DNA from: an uncultured Clostridia bacterium
Lineage (GTDB): Bacteria > Bacillota > Clostridia > Oscillospirales > Ruminococcaceae
Length of the DNA stretch: 24,340 nucleotides
Reading direction: 5' to 3'
Assembly: GCA_937891895.1 (NCBI GenBank)
Contig: CALATN010000183.1
Span: forward strand, 1 to 24,340
Shown here one piece after another: positions 1-7,192 of this stretch. The position numbers and the translations under genes were made by a program. Numbering within the stretch: the stretch's first letter is position 1; every line of letters begins with the position of its first letter. Below the pieces are notes generated by a model that was not told the origin of the DNA, did not search any database, and was given only the letters and a program-made list of their open reading frames with translations.

Positions 1-5
1 CTTTC

Positions 6-157
6 GCTTCAAAATTCACCTTTTAGATGCGCTTGAAGCACGCCTGCGGGCGAAGTAAGTATTTCGCCGCTTGCGTAGACCATTCGAAGAATGGTTTTGG
101 CGATATTAGGGGCGTTGCCCCTAAAAACCCCACCAAAGGGGGCGAAGCCCCCTTTGG
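6..157. repeat. Cluster of small perfect hairpins downstream of the ABC-F gene
   Basis: Five inverted repeats lie in a row: 6-12 with 33-39 (7 bp), 49-54 with 63-68 (GGCGAA/TTCGCC), 80-85 with 89-94 (CCATTC, loop GAA), 106-113 with 117-124 (TTAGGGGC, loop GTT) and 133-143 with 147-157 (CCAAAGGGGGC, loop GAA). The last three have perfect stems with three-base loops. The 133-157 stem is the strongest and, read on the minus strand, is followed by a T5 run within a few bases, so it may end ABC-F transcription. The array looks like an interspersed intergenic repeat, but copy number cannot be judged from one occurrence. Confidence 0.6.
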
Positions 158-206
158 AAACCCGTTATTTGTGTGCTCTACACTCATCGTCAAATTCCAA
201 TATGTC

Positions 207-1760
207 TTACACAATCTTAGTAGTCCACTGCTCCAGATTCCAGACCTCATCACAAACATCAAGATAAAATTCAGGCTCGTGGCTTACAAGAAGCACCGTG
301 CCCTTGAAATCCTTGATAGCCGATTTCAGCTCGTCCTTTGCATCAACATCAAGATGATTTGTCGGCTCGTCAAGTACAAGCAGATTTATCTTTTTCAGCA
401 TAAGCCTGCACAAACGCACCTTTGCATTCTCACCGCCCGAAAGCACACGCATCTGTGACGTGATGTGCTCCGTGGTAAGTCCGCATCTCGCCAGTGCTGC
501 ATGCACCTCCGCATTTGTCATAGCAGGGTATTCGTCCCAAATCGTCTGCAAAGCAGTTTCGGAAGTAGCTTCTTCCTCCTGCTCAAAGTAACCAACCTCA
601 ACAAACTGGTCGTGTTCAACCTCACCCGAAACAGGCGGAATAAGCTTCAACAGCGTCTTTAACAGAGTCGACTTACCCAAGCCGTTAACACCCTTGATAG
701 CAACCTTTTGTCCACATTCCAGCTTCAGTGACAAAGGCTTTGTAAGTGGCTCACCGTAACCAAGCACCAAATCCTTGCACTCAATTACCACACGTCCCGG
801 AGTACGTGCTGGCTGAAATGAAAAATTAGGTTTCGGCTTATCGCTCATAAGCGTAATCTTGTCCATCTTGTCAAGCTTCTTCTGACGTGACTTCGCCATA
901 TTTGTGGTAGCAACACGTGCCTTGTTGCGTGCGATAAAATCCTCAAGGTCAGCGATTTCCTTCTGCTGTTTTTCATAAGCCTGTTCAAGCTGACGCTTTT
1001 TCAGTTCGTACATCTTCTGGAAATTGTCATAGTCACCCGTGTACCTCGTCAGCACCGCATTCTCAACGTGGTAAATAACATTGACAACATCATTGAGAAA
1101 CGGAATATCGTGGGAAACAAGAATAAACGCATTTTCGTAATTCTGCAGGAAATTCTTCAGCCACGCAATGTGATTTTCATCAAGGAAGTTTGTGGGCTCG
1201 TCAAGAATAAGAATCATCGGGTTTTCAAGCAATACCTTTGCAAGAAGTACCTTTGCACGCTGACCGCCCGAAAGCTCGGAAACATCACGGTCAAGACCGA
1301 TTTCACCAAGTCCAAGTCCGTTTGCGTACTCTGAAATTTTAGCATCAATCGTGTAGTAACCGCTGTAATCGAGAATATCCTGAATTTCGCCAACCTTTTC
1401 CATAGCCTCAGCCATATCCTCATCGGAGCATTCCGCCATAGAATCATAAAGCGCCATCATTTCCTGTTCAAGCTCAGCATAGTGGGCAAAAGCGTCACGG
1501 AGTACATCAGCAATCGTCTTTCCCTTTGTAAGCGTGCTGTACTGGTCAAGATAACCCGTGGTAATGTGTCTGCACCACTCAATCTTTCCCTCATCGGGAG
1601 CAAGCTTGCCTGTGATAATGTTCAGAAATGTGGACTTACCCTCACCGTTTGCACCCACAAGACCAATGTGTTCACCCTTCAGAAGACGGAAAGAAGCGTT
1701 ATTCAGAATCTGACGTGCACCAAAACCGTGTGTCACGTTTTCAACATTCAATATACTCAT
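207..1760 (-). CDS. ABC-F family ATPase (ribosome-associated, YkpA/YbiT-like)
   Basis: This 517-residue protein has two ABC ATPase domains and no membrane segment, the hallmark of ABC-F proteins, which bind the ribosomal E site and adjust translation or protect against ribosome-targeting antibiotics. Visible motifs are Walker A GANGEGKST (36-44) and GVNGLGKST (357-365), signatures LSGGQ (163-167) and LSGGE (440-444), and DEPTN at 187-191 and 464-468. A charged, helical interdomain linker (about 245-310) is the expected P-site tRNA interaction domain. An AAGGA stands 9 nt before the ATG. The gene has its own promoter, divergent from the SdpR-like operon, and shares the region holding operator O1. 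Whether it is a housekeeping or a resistance member cannot be told from motifs alone; the domain assignment is very secure. Confidence 0.95.
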   Translation of the reverse strand: MSILNVENVTHGFGARQILNNASFRLLKGEHIGLVGANGEGKSTFLNIITGKLAPDEGKIEWCRHITTGYLDQYSTLTKGKTIADVLRDAFAHYAELEQEMMALYDSMAECSDEDMAEAMEKVGEIQDILDYSGYYTIDAKISEYANGLGLGEIGLDRDVSELSGGQRAKVLLAKVLLENPMILILDEPTNFLDENHIAWLKNFLQNYENAFILVSHDIPFLNDVVNVIYHVENAVLTRYTGDYDNFQKMYELKKRQLEQAYEKQQKEIADLEDFIARNKARVATTNMAKSRQKKLDKMDKITLMSDKPKPNFSFQPARTPGRVVIECKDLVLGYGEPLTKPLSLKLECGQKVAIKGVNGLGKSTLLKTLLKLIPPVSGEVEHDQFVEVGYFEQEEEATSETALQTIWDEYPAMTNAEVHAALARCGLTTEHITSQMRVLSGGENAKVRLCRLMLKKINLLVLDEPTNHLDVDAKDELKSAIKDFKGTVLLVSHEPEFYLDVCDEVWNLEQWTTKIV

Positions 1761-1796
1761 ATTTTCAATTCCTTTTCATTTTGCATAAGTAATAAC

Positions 1797-1825
1797 AGTT
1801 TAGCAGAAATCGGAAGTCTTGTCAA
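1797..1825 (-). promoter_or_regulatory. Promoter of the ABC-F gene
   Basis: On the minus strand, TTGACA (1825-1820) is followed by a 17-bp spacer and TAAACT (1802-1797). The predicted transcript starts near 1790, giving a leader of about 30 nt to the ATG at 1760. Operator O1 lies 14 bp upstream of this -35 box. Confidence 0.7.
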
Positions 1826-1838
1826 TCTTATGCAAGTC

Positions 1839-1860
1839 TATTTAAAAATATTTTTAAATA
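1839..1860. promoter_or_regulatory. Operator O1, 22-bp perfect palindrome (predicted SdpR-like site)
   Basis: A 22-bp perfect palindrome has half-site TATTTAAAAAT. It lies between the two divergent promoters and ends 4 bp before the -35 box of the regulator operon. It shares the TATTTAAA...TTTAAATA arms with O2, 34 bp further on. An ArsR-family dimer is the obvious candidate ligand; binding is inferred. Confidence 0.7.
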
Positions 1861-1864
1861 CCCC

Positions 1865-1893
1865 TTGACAACCGCTACTTACTGTGCTACAAT
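1865..1893 (+). promoter_or_regulatory. Promoter of the SdpR/SdpI-like operon
   Basis: TTGACA (1865-1870), a 17-bp spacer and TACAAT (1888-1893) form a near-consensus sigma-A promoter. It sits between palindromes O1 (1839-1860) and O2 (1894-1917), the arrangement expected for an autorepressed operon. Confidence 0.85.
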
Positions 1894-1917
1894 CTATTTA
1901 AAGAAATTTTTAAATAG
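1894..1917. promoter_or_regulatory. Operator O2, 24-bp palindrome overlapping the transcription start
   Basis: Nine-base arms CTATTTAAA and TTTAAATAG are perfectly complementary around a 6-bp centre. The site abuts the -10 box, covers the predicted transcription start and runs into the AGGAGG ribosome binding site (1916-1921). Occupancy would block initiation. Confidence 0.75.
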
Positions 1918-1928
1918 GAGGTGTGCCA

Positions 1929-2198
1929 ATGGGAATAGCAGAAACCTTCAAGGCACTTTCTGATCCTCAGAGAAGGGAATTGCTCACGCTTCTTCGTGAC
2001 GGGCGACTTAACGCAGGCGAGCTTGCCGAGAAGCTTAATATAACTCCCGCCGCACTTTCCTATCACCTGAAGCTGCTGAAAAAAGCTGATTTAGTGATGG
2101 AATACAAGGAAAAGAACTTCGTGTATTATGAACTGAACACAACCGTGTTCGATGAAATGATTATCTGGATGAAACAATTCGGAGGTAATGAACAATGA
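1929..2198 (+). CDS. ArsR-family autorepressor, SdpR-like
   Basis: This 89-residue winged-helix regulator starts with the typical FKALSDPQRRELL helix and carries the recognition region ITPAALSYHLKLL, followed by the wing and an LNTTVFDE tail. All are typical of the SdpR branch of ArsR proteins. It has no cysteine, so it is not a thiolate metal sensor. The ATG at 1929 is preferred because AGGAGG (1916-1921) stands 7 nt upstream; a GTG at 1923 in the same frame is only 1 nt from that site. In the B. subtilis model, SdpR represses its own operon until SdpI sequesters it at the membrane. The gene overlaps the SdpI-like gene by 4 bp (ATGA), fitting that partnership. O1 and O2 are the likely operators. 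Confidence 0.92.
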   Translation: MGIAETFKALSDPQRRELLTLLRDGRLNAGELAEKLNITPAALSYHLKLLKKADLVMEYKEKNFVYYELNTTVFDEMIIWMKQFGGNEQ

Positions 2199-2884
2199 GA
2201 AAAGTATTATGGATTTTAGCAACTCTTCCCCTTGCAGTAACAGCTTGCGTATTTCAGTTTTTGCCAGACAAAATCCCTGCACATTACAATTTTGCAGGCG
2301 AAATTGACAGATGGGGTTCAAAGTACGAAAGCTTCATTTATCCGATTGTTGTTATCGCGATGGCAATTTTCTGGGAAGCAATCTGTTCCTATTATCGTAA
2401 AAAAGCAACCAAAGAGGAAGATGAAAAAAAGCGTGCCGAAATAAATAATAACGTTAAGGTTATAGGAATTACCGCAGTTTGCGTAACCGTTCTGTTCAAT
2501 ATTCTGCATTACATCAGCCTCTATAAAGCCTGCACAACTACCGAATTAAGCGTTTTAAATGTTGAAATTGACAGCATAAAGATAACCTGCATTTTAATGG
2601 GTATACTGTTTGTTTTCCTCGGCAATGCATTGCCAAAAACAAAGCTTAACGGTACAATCGGTCTGCGTTGTACATACAGTATGTACAATGACGTAACATG
2701 GAGTAAAAGCAACCGTTTCGGCGGTTTTGCCCTTGTGATTGTCGGTGTGATTACAGTAATAACTTCCATGATTTTCAATGGTGTAATTTCAATGATTTTA
2801 ATGATGATTTTCCTTATTGCTTCAATTATCATAATGATTAGTTACGCTAAAAAGGTTTATGAGGAAGAAAAAGTGAAGGAATAA
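2195..2884 (+). CDS. SdpI-like membrane protein (DUF1648 plus SdpI/YhfL domain)
   Basis: This 229-residue integral membrane protein has an N-terminal TM and a DUF1648 motif (LPDKIPAHYNFAGEIDRWGS, about 24-43). A second TM region follows, then a C-terminal SdpI/YhfL module with GNALPKTKLNGTIGLR and a downstream W-K-NRFGG element. Two C-terminal TM segments precede a charged tail. In B. subtilis, SdpI gives immunity to the SDP peptide toxin and also acts as the signal receptor that holds SdpR at the membrane. Translation is coupled to the regulator gene through the ATGA overlap. No SDP toxin gene is visible here, so the protein could sense or resist peptides made by competitors, or have another envelope role. 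The family call is secure; the ligand is unknown. Confidence 0.9.
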   Translation: MRKVLWILATLPLAVTACVFQFLPDKIPAHYNFAGEIDRWGSKYESFIYPIVVIAMAIFWEAICSYYRKKATKEEDEKKRAEINNNVKVIGITAVCVTVLFNILHYISLYKACTTTELSVLNVEIDSIKITCILMGILFVFLGNALPKTKLNGTIGLRCTYSMYNDVTWSKSNRFGGFALVIVGVITVITSMIFNGVISMILMMIFLIASIIIMISYAKKVYEEEKVKE

Positions 2885-3004
2885 TAATGTAACAGATATT
2901 TCCAAAATTCTTATTTTTCTGTGTCTACAAATTCTTCACACATAACCATACAAAAATTCAGAATAAAAACAACAAATCCTATATAAAATAATCTTCACAT
3001 CAAG

Positions 3005-3010
3005 TATAAT
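3005..3010 (+). promoter_or_regulatory. Putative -10 box of the MATE gene
   Basis: A consensus TATAAT lies 21 bp before the start codon in the 147-bp gap after the SdpI-like gene. No good -35 box stands at the right distance (TATAAA at 2982-2987 is the best), so the call is weak. Nothing else was recognised in the gap. Confidence 0.4.
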
Positions 3011-3031
3011 ATCCCTCAATGAGGTGATTTG

Positions 3032-4369
3032 ATGTCGAAAACAAACAATCTTACAGAGGGAAAGGTTTCTAAAATTCTTCTCGGATTTTTCTTTCCTATG
3101 CTGTTTACAAACCTGCTTCAGCAGGTGTATACATTCGCAGATGCCGCAATCGTAGGTAAGGGCCTTGGCGACAATTCCCTTGCCGCCGTTGGAAATATGA
3201 CTTCACTGTCTTTTTTCATAACAGGTTTTTCAATCGGTATGACCAACGGCTTTGGTGTAATTATAGCACAGAATTACGGCGCAGGTGACTACGCTAAGCT
3301 TCGTAAAAGTATTGCCGCTTCTGTAAAGCTTTCCATTATTATTTCAGTAATTCTTACAGCGGTCGGACTTATCTTCCTCAGACCTGTAATGATAGCAATC
3401 AATACATCTCCTGATATCCTGGACGAAAGCCTGATGTACGGTTACATCCTTTTCGGCGGACTTGTTACAGCCGTCGCATATAATATGTGTTCAGGTATCC
3501 TTCGTGCCCTCGGTGACAGTACAACTCCGTTCAAAGCAATTATCGTTTCCTCAATTGTAAACGTGGGACTCAATTGCGTGTTTATCTTCGGCTTCGGTAC
3601 CGGAGTAGAAGGTGCTGCAATTGCTACAATCATCTCGCAGGCACTTTCCGCACTTATCTGTTTTATGCGTATAAGAGAAATCGATATTATACAGCTTGAA
3701 CGCGAAGATTTCGCAACAGATATACATCTTAACGGAATTTTGCTTAAAAACGGCATACCAATGGCTTGTATGAACTCTGTAACTGCTGTGGGAAGTATGA
3801 TTGTGCAATCTTATGTAAATGCCCTCGGTGTTGTCTATACGTCAGCATATTCCGTGGGAATACGTTATATTAACCTGCTTATGATTCCATCACTTACCGC
3901 AGGTCTGTCAACATCTTCCTTTGCAAGTCAGAATTACGGTGCAGGGAAGTATCATCGCATCCGTGAAGGTGTCCGCGTAAGCCTTACAATAGCCCTGATT
4001 GCCTATATTTTTGTGGGTGCAGCACTTCTCCTCGTGCCTGAATTCCTTGCAAAAATTATGGTAAGCGGCGACGAAGCTGTTGCCCTTTCGGTTGAATTCC
4101 TGCATATAGTAGGTGTAACGTTCTGGATAATCAGCGCAATGTTCGTTTTCAGAAATGCTGTTCAGGGGATGGGATTTCCGTTTGTGCCAATGTGTTCGGG
4201 GGTGCTGGAAATGATTATGCGAATTTCAGCAATTGTCTTTCTGCTTCCCGTACTCGGCTTCAAGGCAACGGCAATCGCCGAGGCGGCAGCCTGGTCAGGT
4301 GCACTTGTGACAAATCTCATCGCATACATTGTCCATATCAGAAAAGCAACAAAGAAAACATCCGAATAA
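3032..4369 (+). CDS. MATE family multidrug/cation exporter
   Basis: This 445-residue polytopic protein has about 12 hydrophobic segments arranged as two related halves. Family features include the N-terminal region with LFFPML-like and LLQQVYTFADAAIVG stretches, the repeated ASQNYGAG / AQNYGAG motif (one per half), and GILRALGDSTTP closing the first bundle. MATE proteins export drugs or metabolites in exchange for Na+ or H+; the substrate cannot be told here. Start: GAGG at 3021-3024 lies 7 nt before the ATG at 3032; an in-frame TTG at 3029 is too close to it. The protease gene begins 52 bp downstream on the same strand, so the two may be cotranscribed. Confidence 0.94.
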   Translation: MSKTNNLTEGKVSKILLGFFFPMLFTNLLQQVYTFADAAIVGKGLGDNSLAAVGNMTSLSFFITGFSIGMTNGFGVIIAQNYGAGDYAKLRKSIAASVKLSIIISVILTAVGLIFLRPVMIAINTSPDILDESLMYGYILFGGLVTAVAYNMCSGILRALGDSTTPFKAIIVSSIVNVGLNCVFIFGFGTGVEGAAIATIISQALSALICFMRIREIDIIQLEREDFATDIHLNGILLKNGIPMACMNSVTAVGSMIVQSYVNALGVVYTSAYSVGIRYINLLMIPSLTAGLSTSSFASQNYGAGKYHRIREGVRVSLTIALIAYIFVGAALLLVPEFLAKIMVSGDEAVALSVEFLHIVGVTFWIISAMFVFRNAVQGMGFPFVPMCSGVLEMIMRISAIVFLLPVLGFKATAIAEAAAWSGALVTNLIAYIVHIRKATKKTSE

Positions 4370-4421
4370 TAATTCATACATTTCAGGGAAAGCTAATAAA
4401 AACTTTCCGAGGAGAAATGCT

Positions 4422-5564
4422 ATGAAAATCCAAAGCAATAGAAAGAACTCCGAAACCTCTGAAAGCAGCAGTTTCGGAGTTTTCCCGTTTGTAATCCTTA
4501 TTGTATCGCTGATAATGATAATTATATCAGCTTTTGCAATTTATTTTTCAAGAGATGAAGCAGAATATACTTCCGAAAATGTGAAAGGTGAATACAAAAG
4601 CGTGATAAGCTTTTCGTCTCCTGCAAAAGAACTGACAATTCCTGAGATTGTAAAAAAAGTCAAGCCGGCAGTTGTAGGAATTTCCTCCAAATTTACCGAA
4701 ACAAGCGTCGGAACAGGTACAGGAATAATAGCTTCGCCTGACGGTTATATCGTTACAAATGCCCACGTTGTACGAAGTCATTCCGAAAATAGCAGTAAAA
4801 TTGCTCAGCGGGTAACCGTTGTTCTTGCTGACAAGAGTGAATATACAGCCGAAATAATCGGCACAGACCCGCGTACAGACCTTGCCGTACTGAAAATCAA
4901 TACAAATGGGAAAAAACTTCCGACAGCAGAATTTGGTGACAGTACCAAGCTTTCTGAGGGCGAGCTTGCTGTAGCAATCGGCAATCCTCTCGGTTTTGAG
5001 CTTTACGGCTCTGTAACCTGTGGAATAATCAGTGCCCTTAACCGAACAATAACTATTGACGAGTATGAAATGATTCTTATCCAGACCGATGCCGCAATAA
5101 ATCCCGGAAACAGCGGAGGACCTCTTCTTAACTCCTGCGGTCAGGTTATAGGAATAAATTCAAGCAAGATAATATCTGATTACGCTGAGGGATTAGGATT
5201 TGCAATTCCAATAACCTCGGCAAAGATTGTAATTGATGATCTGATTGAAAATGGCTATGTCACAGGCAGGGCACGCATAGGAATAAACGGCGAGGACGTA
5301 GGTAAAAGCAATGCAAAGCATTACGACTTACCCGAAGGAGTGTATGTGCGGTATATAGAAAAAAATTCCGCTGCCGAAGCAAGCGGAATAGAGGTCGGTG
5401 ATATAATTGTTGCCGCGGATGGGAAAAATGTTACGTCAATGCGTGAACTGAACAAAATCAAAGAAAGCTTCAGTTCAGGTGAAAAGCTGTCAGTAACGGT
5501 TTTCCGTGACGGCGAAAAGAAGAATATTACAATTCTTCTCGGAGAGGAAAAACTTACGCACTGA
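4422..5564 (+). CDS. HtrA/DegP-type membrane-anchored serine protease with PDZ domain
   Basis: This 380-residue protein has a short cytoplasmic N-terminus, one TM helix (about 22-43), an S1C trypsin-like domain and a C-terminal PDZ domain (about 285-375). The catalytic triad is visible: His115 in VTNAHVV, Asp153 in RTDLAVLKI and Ser231 in NPGNSGGPLL. Such proteases act outside the membrane to degrade or refold damaged secreted proteins. The ATG at 4422 is chosen because AGGAG (4410-4414) stands 7 nt upstream; the reading frame is open further upstream into the MATE gene, but no ribosome binding site supports that. Codons 9-20 contain a perfect 11-bp inverted repeat. The 3' end overlaps the convergent lipoprotein gene by 11 bp. 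Confidence 0.95.
   Translation: MKIQSNRKNSETSESSSFGVFPFVILIVSLIMIIISAFAIYFSRDEAEYTSENVKGEYKSVISFSSPAKELTIPEIVKKVKPAVVGISSKFTETSVGTGTGIIASPDGYIVTNAHVVRSHSENSSKIAQRVTVVLADKSEYTAEIIGTDPRTDLAVLKINTNGKKLPTAEFGDSTKLSEGELAVAIGNPLGFELYGSVTCGIISALNRTITIDEYEMILIQTDAAINPGNSGGPLLNSCGQVIGINSSKIISDYAEGLGFAIPITSAKIVIDDLIENGYVTGRARIGINGEDVGKSNAKHYDLPEGVYVRYIEKNSAAEASGIEVGDIIVAADGKNVTSMRELNKIKESFSSGEKLSVTVFRDGEKKNITILLGEEKLTH
4446..4481 (+). terminator. Terminator-like hairpin inside the start of the HtrA gene
   Basis: AACTCCGAAAC (4446-4456) pairs perfectly with 4471-4481, with a further CTG/CAG stem and an AAAG loop inside. Four T residues (4480-4483) follow the stem before CCC. The shape resembles an intrinsic terminator or attenuator but the U-tract is short. 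Because it also encodes residues 9-20 of the protease, function is uncertain. Confidence 0.35.
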
Positions 5565-6084
5565 TATAAACTGAGGTAAGCTGTCTTTCTGTAAATTCAA
5601 AAACAAGCTGATTTATTCCTCCGCCTGAATATCCGAAAATAATTGTTGTATCTTCGTCACCTGTAACGGAATTTGCAAATCCGACTTTATCCTGTATGTC
5701 AGATGGTCGGGCAGAAAAATCAATTCCGTATATTGAAAAATCATAAGGTGCAGATGAAGCTTTGAATTCAAGCGTAGTAATTGCACCGTTTTCATCCGTT
5801 GTTGCTATAGCATAGGAATTGTCAGGGAAATACAGTATGCCGTCTGAAAGTGTAAAATCGGGACAATTATCAATGTTCATCGGCAGTGGATGATATTCAC
5901 CGCAGTAAAAAATGCTTGCAAGAAGCTCATTGCCGTCCCAGCCTCTTGTGAGAATATATTCGTTGAACGTAGTAGCTGAGGTTTCCGTTGTTGTTTCGGT
6001 AATCTCAGCTTCTTCTTTTTTTTCTGTGCATCCGCAGAGCATCACGGTAATCAATGTCATAATCAATGTGATAATCTTTTTCAT
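5554..6084 (-). CDS. Small lipoprotein of unknown function
   Basis: This predicted 176-residue lipoprotein has a charged start, a hydrophobic stretch and a lipobox LCGC, with Cys19 as the lipidated residue. A Thr/Glu-rich linker (TETTTETSATT) leads into a domain of about 140 residues that I do not recognise. That domain contains WDGNELLASIFYCGEYHPLPMN and ends in a beta-rich GYSGGGINQLVFEF stretch. The ATG at 6084 is preferred to one 6 nt earlier because GGAG lies 8 nt before it and only 2 nt before the other. It is convergent with the protease gene and overlaps its last 11 bp. It has a near-consensus promoter of its own. Confidence 0.8.
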   Translation of the reverse strand: MKKIITLIMTLITVMLCGCTEKKEEAEITETTTETSATTFNEYILTRGWDGNELLASIFYCGEYHPLPMNIDNCPDFTLSDGILYFPDNSYAIATTDENGAITTLEFKASSAPYDFSIYGIDFSARPSDIQDKVGFANSVTGDEDTTIIFGYSGGGINQLVFEFTERQLTSVYISA

Positions 6085-6114
6085 TTTCATTTCTCCAGAT
6101 ATTTTATCAATAAA

Positions 6115-6143
6115 ATAATATCACATTGCAAATTCTGTGTCAA
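6115..6143 (-). promoter_or_regulatory. Promoter of the small lipoprotein gene
   Basis: On the minus strand, TTGACA (6143-6138), a 17-bp spacer and TATTAT (6120-6115) make a near-consensus promoter about 31 bp before the start codon. Confidence 0.8.
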
Positions 6144-6246
6144 CAGCCATAAATTATTTCAATATGGTTACAAAAACAAAGAATTTGACATAATGTTTAA
6201 AAAACGGTTACAGTTTTCGGTAATAATGGAAAAAGCAGAAATAATG

Positions 6247-6255
6247 TGATATAAT
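6247..6255 (+). promoter_or_regulatory. Extended -10 promoter of the mixed ABC operon
   Basis: TGATATAAT is a perfect extended -10 element, with a poor -35 (TGGAAA, 6227-6232). It would give a leader of about 45 nt. A TTGACA at 6185-6190 upstream lacks a convincing -10 (TTACAG at 6208-6213) but could be a second, weaker start. The divergent lipoprotein promoter is about 100 bp away. Confidence 0.6.
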
Positions 6256-6307
6256 GGATAAGGTTTAATGGATAATAGTTTTATTTCTGAAAGGAGTGAC
6301 CGTTGAT

Positions 6308-7192
6308 ATGGAAAAAAACAAAGCTTCAAAGCCTCGTGACAAAGAAAGTATCTTTCCTGCAATTTGCCTTGCGCCAAGTCTTGCAGGGGTGCTTGTTTTC
6401 TTTATAATTCCGTTTCTTGTAATCATTTTCTATTCAATGGTAGATAACCCTATCAGTAAGGATTTTGTGTTTCTCGATAATTACATAAATATTGTCAAAA
6501 ACAATGCCTTTAAAAAAGCGGCATTCAATACATTTACATTTTCAGTAATTTCCGTGCCGCTTGCCGTAGTGCTTTCAATGCTTCTGGCAATGCTTCTCGA
6601 CTGCAAAATACCTCTGGTAAGCCAGTTCAGAACAAGCTTTCTGTGTCCTATGATGGTTCCCGTAGCATCTGTTGTGCTTATATGGCAGGTAATCTTCCAT
6701 TATAATGGCGCACTCAATGAATTCTTTGCGAATTTCGGTATTGATAAAATCGACTGGCTTAAATCCGATATGGGACAAATCGTAGTCGTACTTCTGTTCC
6801 TTTGGAAAAATCTTGGTTATAATATGATTTTGTTTCTTTCCGCACTCAACAATATTCCAAAGGACGTCCTTGAGGTTGCAACACTCGAAGGAGCTGGCTC
6901 AATGTATAAGTTTTTTAAGATAAAGCTTCGTTATCTTTCTCCGACAATTCTTTTTGTAACAGTGCTTTCACTTATCAATTCATTCAAGGTATTCCGTGAG
7001 GTTTATCTGCTTACAGGTGATTACCCTTATGACAGCCTTTATACCTTACAGCACTTTATGAACAACACCTTCCGTAATATCGACTATCAGAAGCTTTCCT
7101 CAGCTGCAATCCTGATGGCAATTGTTATGATAATAATTATAGGTGCATTGTTTATTGCTGAAAATAAATTCGGGGAGGACGTTGAAGGATGA
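6308..7192 (+). CDS. Sugar-type ABC transporter permease (MalF/UgpA-like)
   Basis: This 294-residue inner-membrane permease has six predicted TM helices. It carries the EAA coupling loop (EVATLEGAGSMYKFFKIKLR, about 189-208), which docks on an ATPase subunit. It belongs to the carbohydrate-uptake family CUT1 and would form a heterodimer with the next gene product. The ATG at 6308 lies 11 nt after AAGGAG (6291-6296); an in-frame GTG at 6296 overlaps that site and was rejected. It is the first gene of a tight five-gene operon and overlaps the second permease by 4 bp (ATGA). No ATPase gene accompanies it; many Firmicutes CUT1 systems borrow a shared MsmK-type ATPase, which may apply here. Confidence 0.93.
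   Translation: MEKNKASKPRDKESIFPAICLAPSLAGVLVFFIIPFLVIIFYSMVDNPISKDFVFLDNYINIVKNNAFKKAAFNTFTFSVISVPLAVVLSMLLAMLLDCKIPLVSQFRTSFLCPMMVPVASVVLIWQVIFHYNGALNEFFANFGIDKIDWLKSDMGQIVVVLLFLWKNLGYNMILFLSALNNIPKDVLEVATLEGAGSMYKFFKIKLRYLSPTILFVTVLSLINSFKVFREVYLLTGDYPYDSLYTLQHFMNNTFRNIDYQKLSSAAILMAIVMIIIIGALFIAENKFGEDVEG

Noticed and set aside
4329..4421. Start of the HtrA protein inside the MATE gene
   Set aside because: The frame is open but no ribosome site supports it, while ATG 4422 has AGGAG at good spacing and gives a normal N-terminus with TM.
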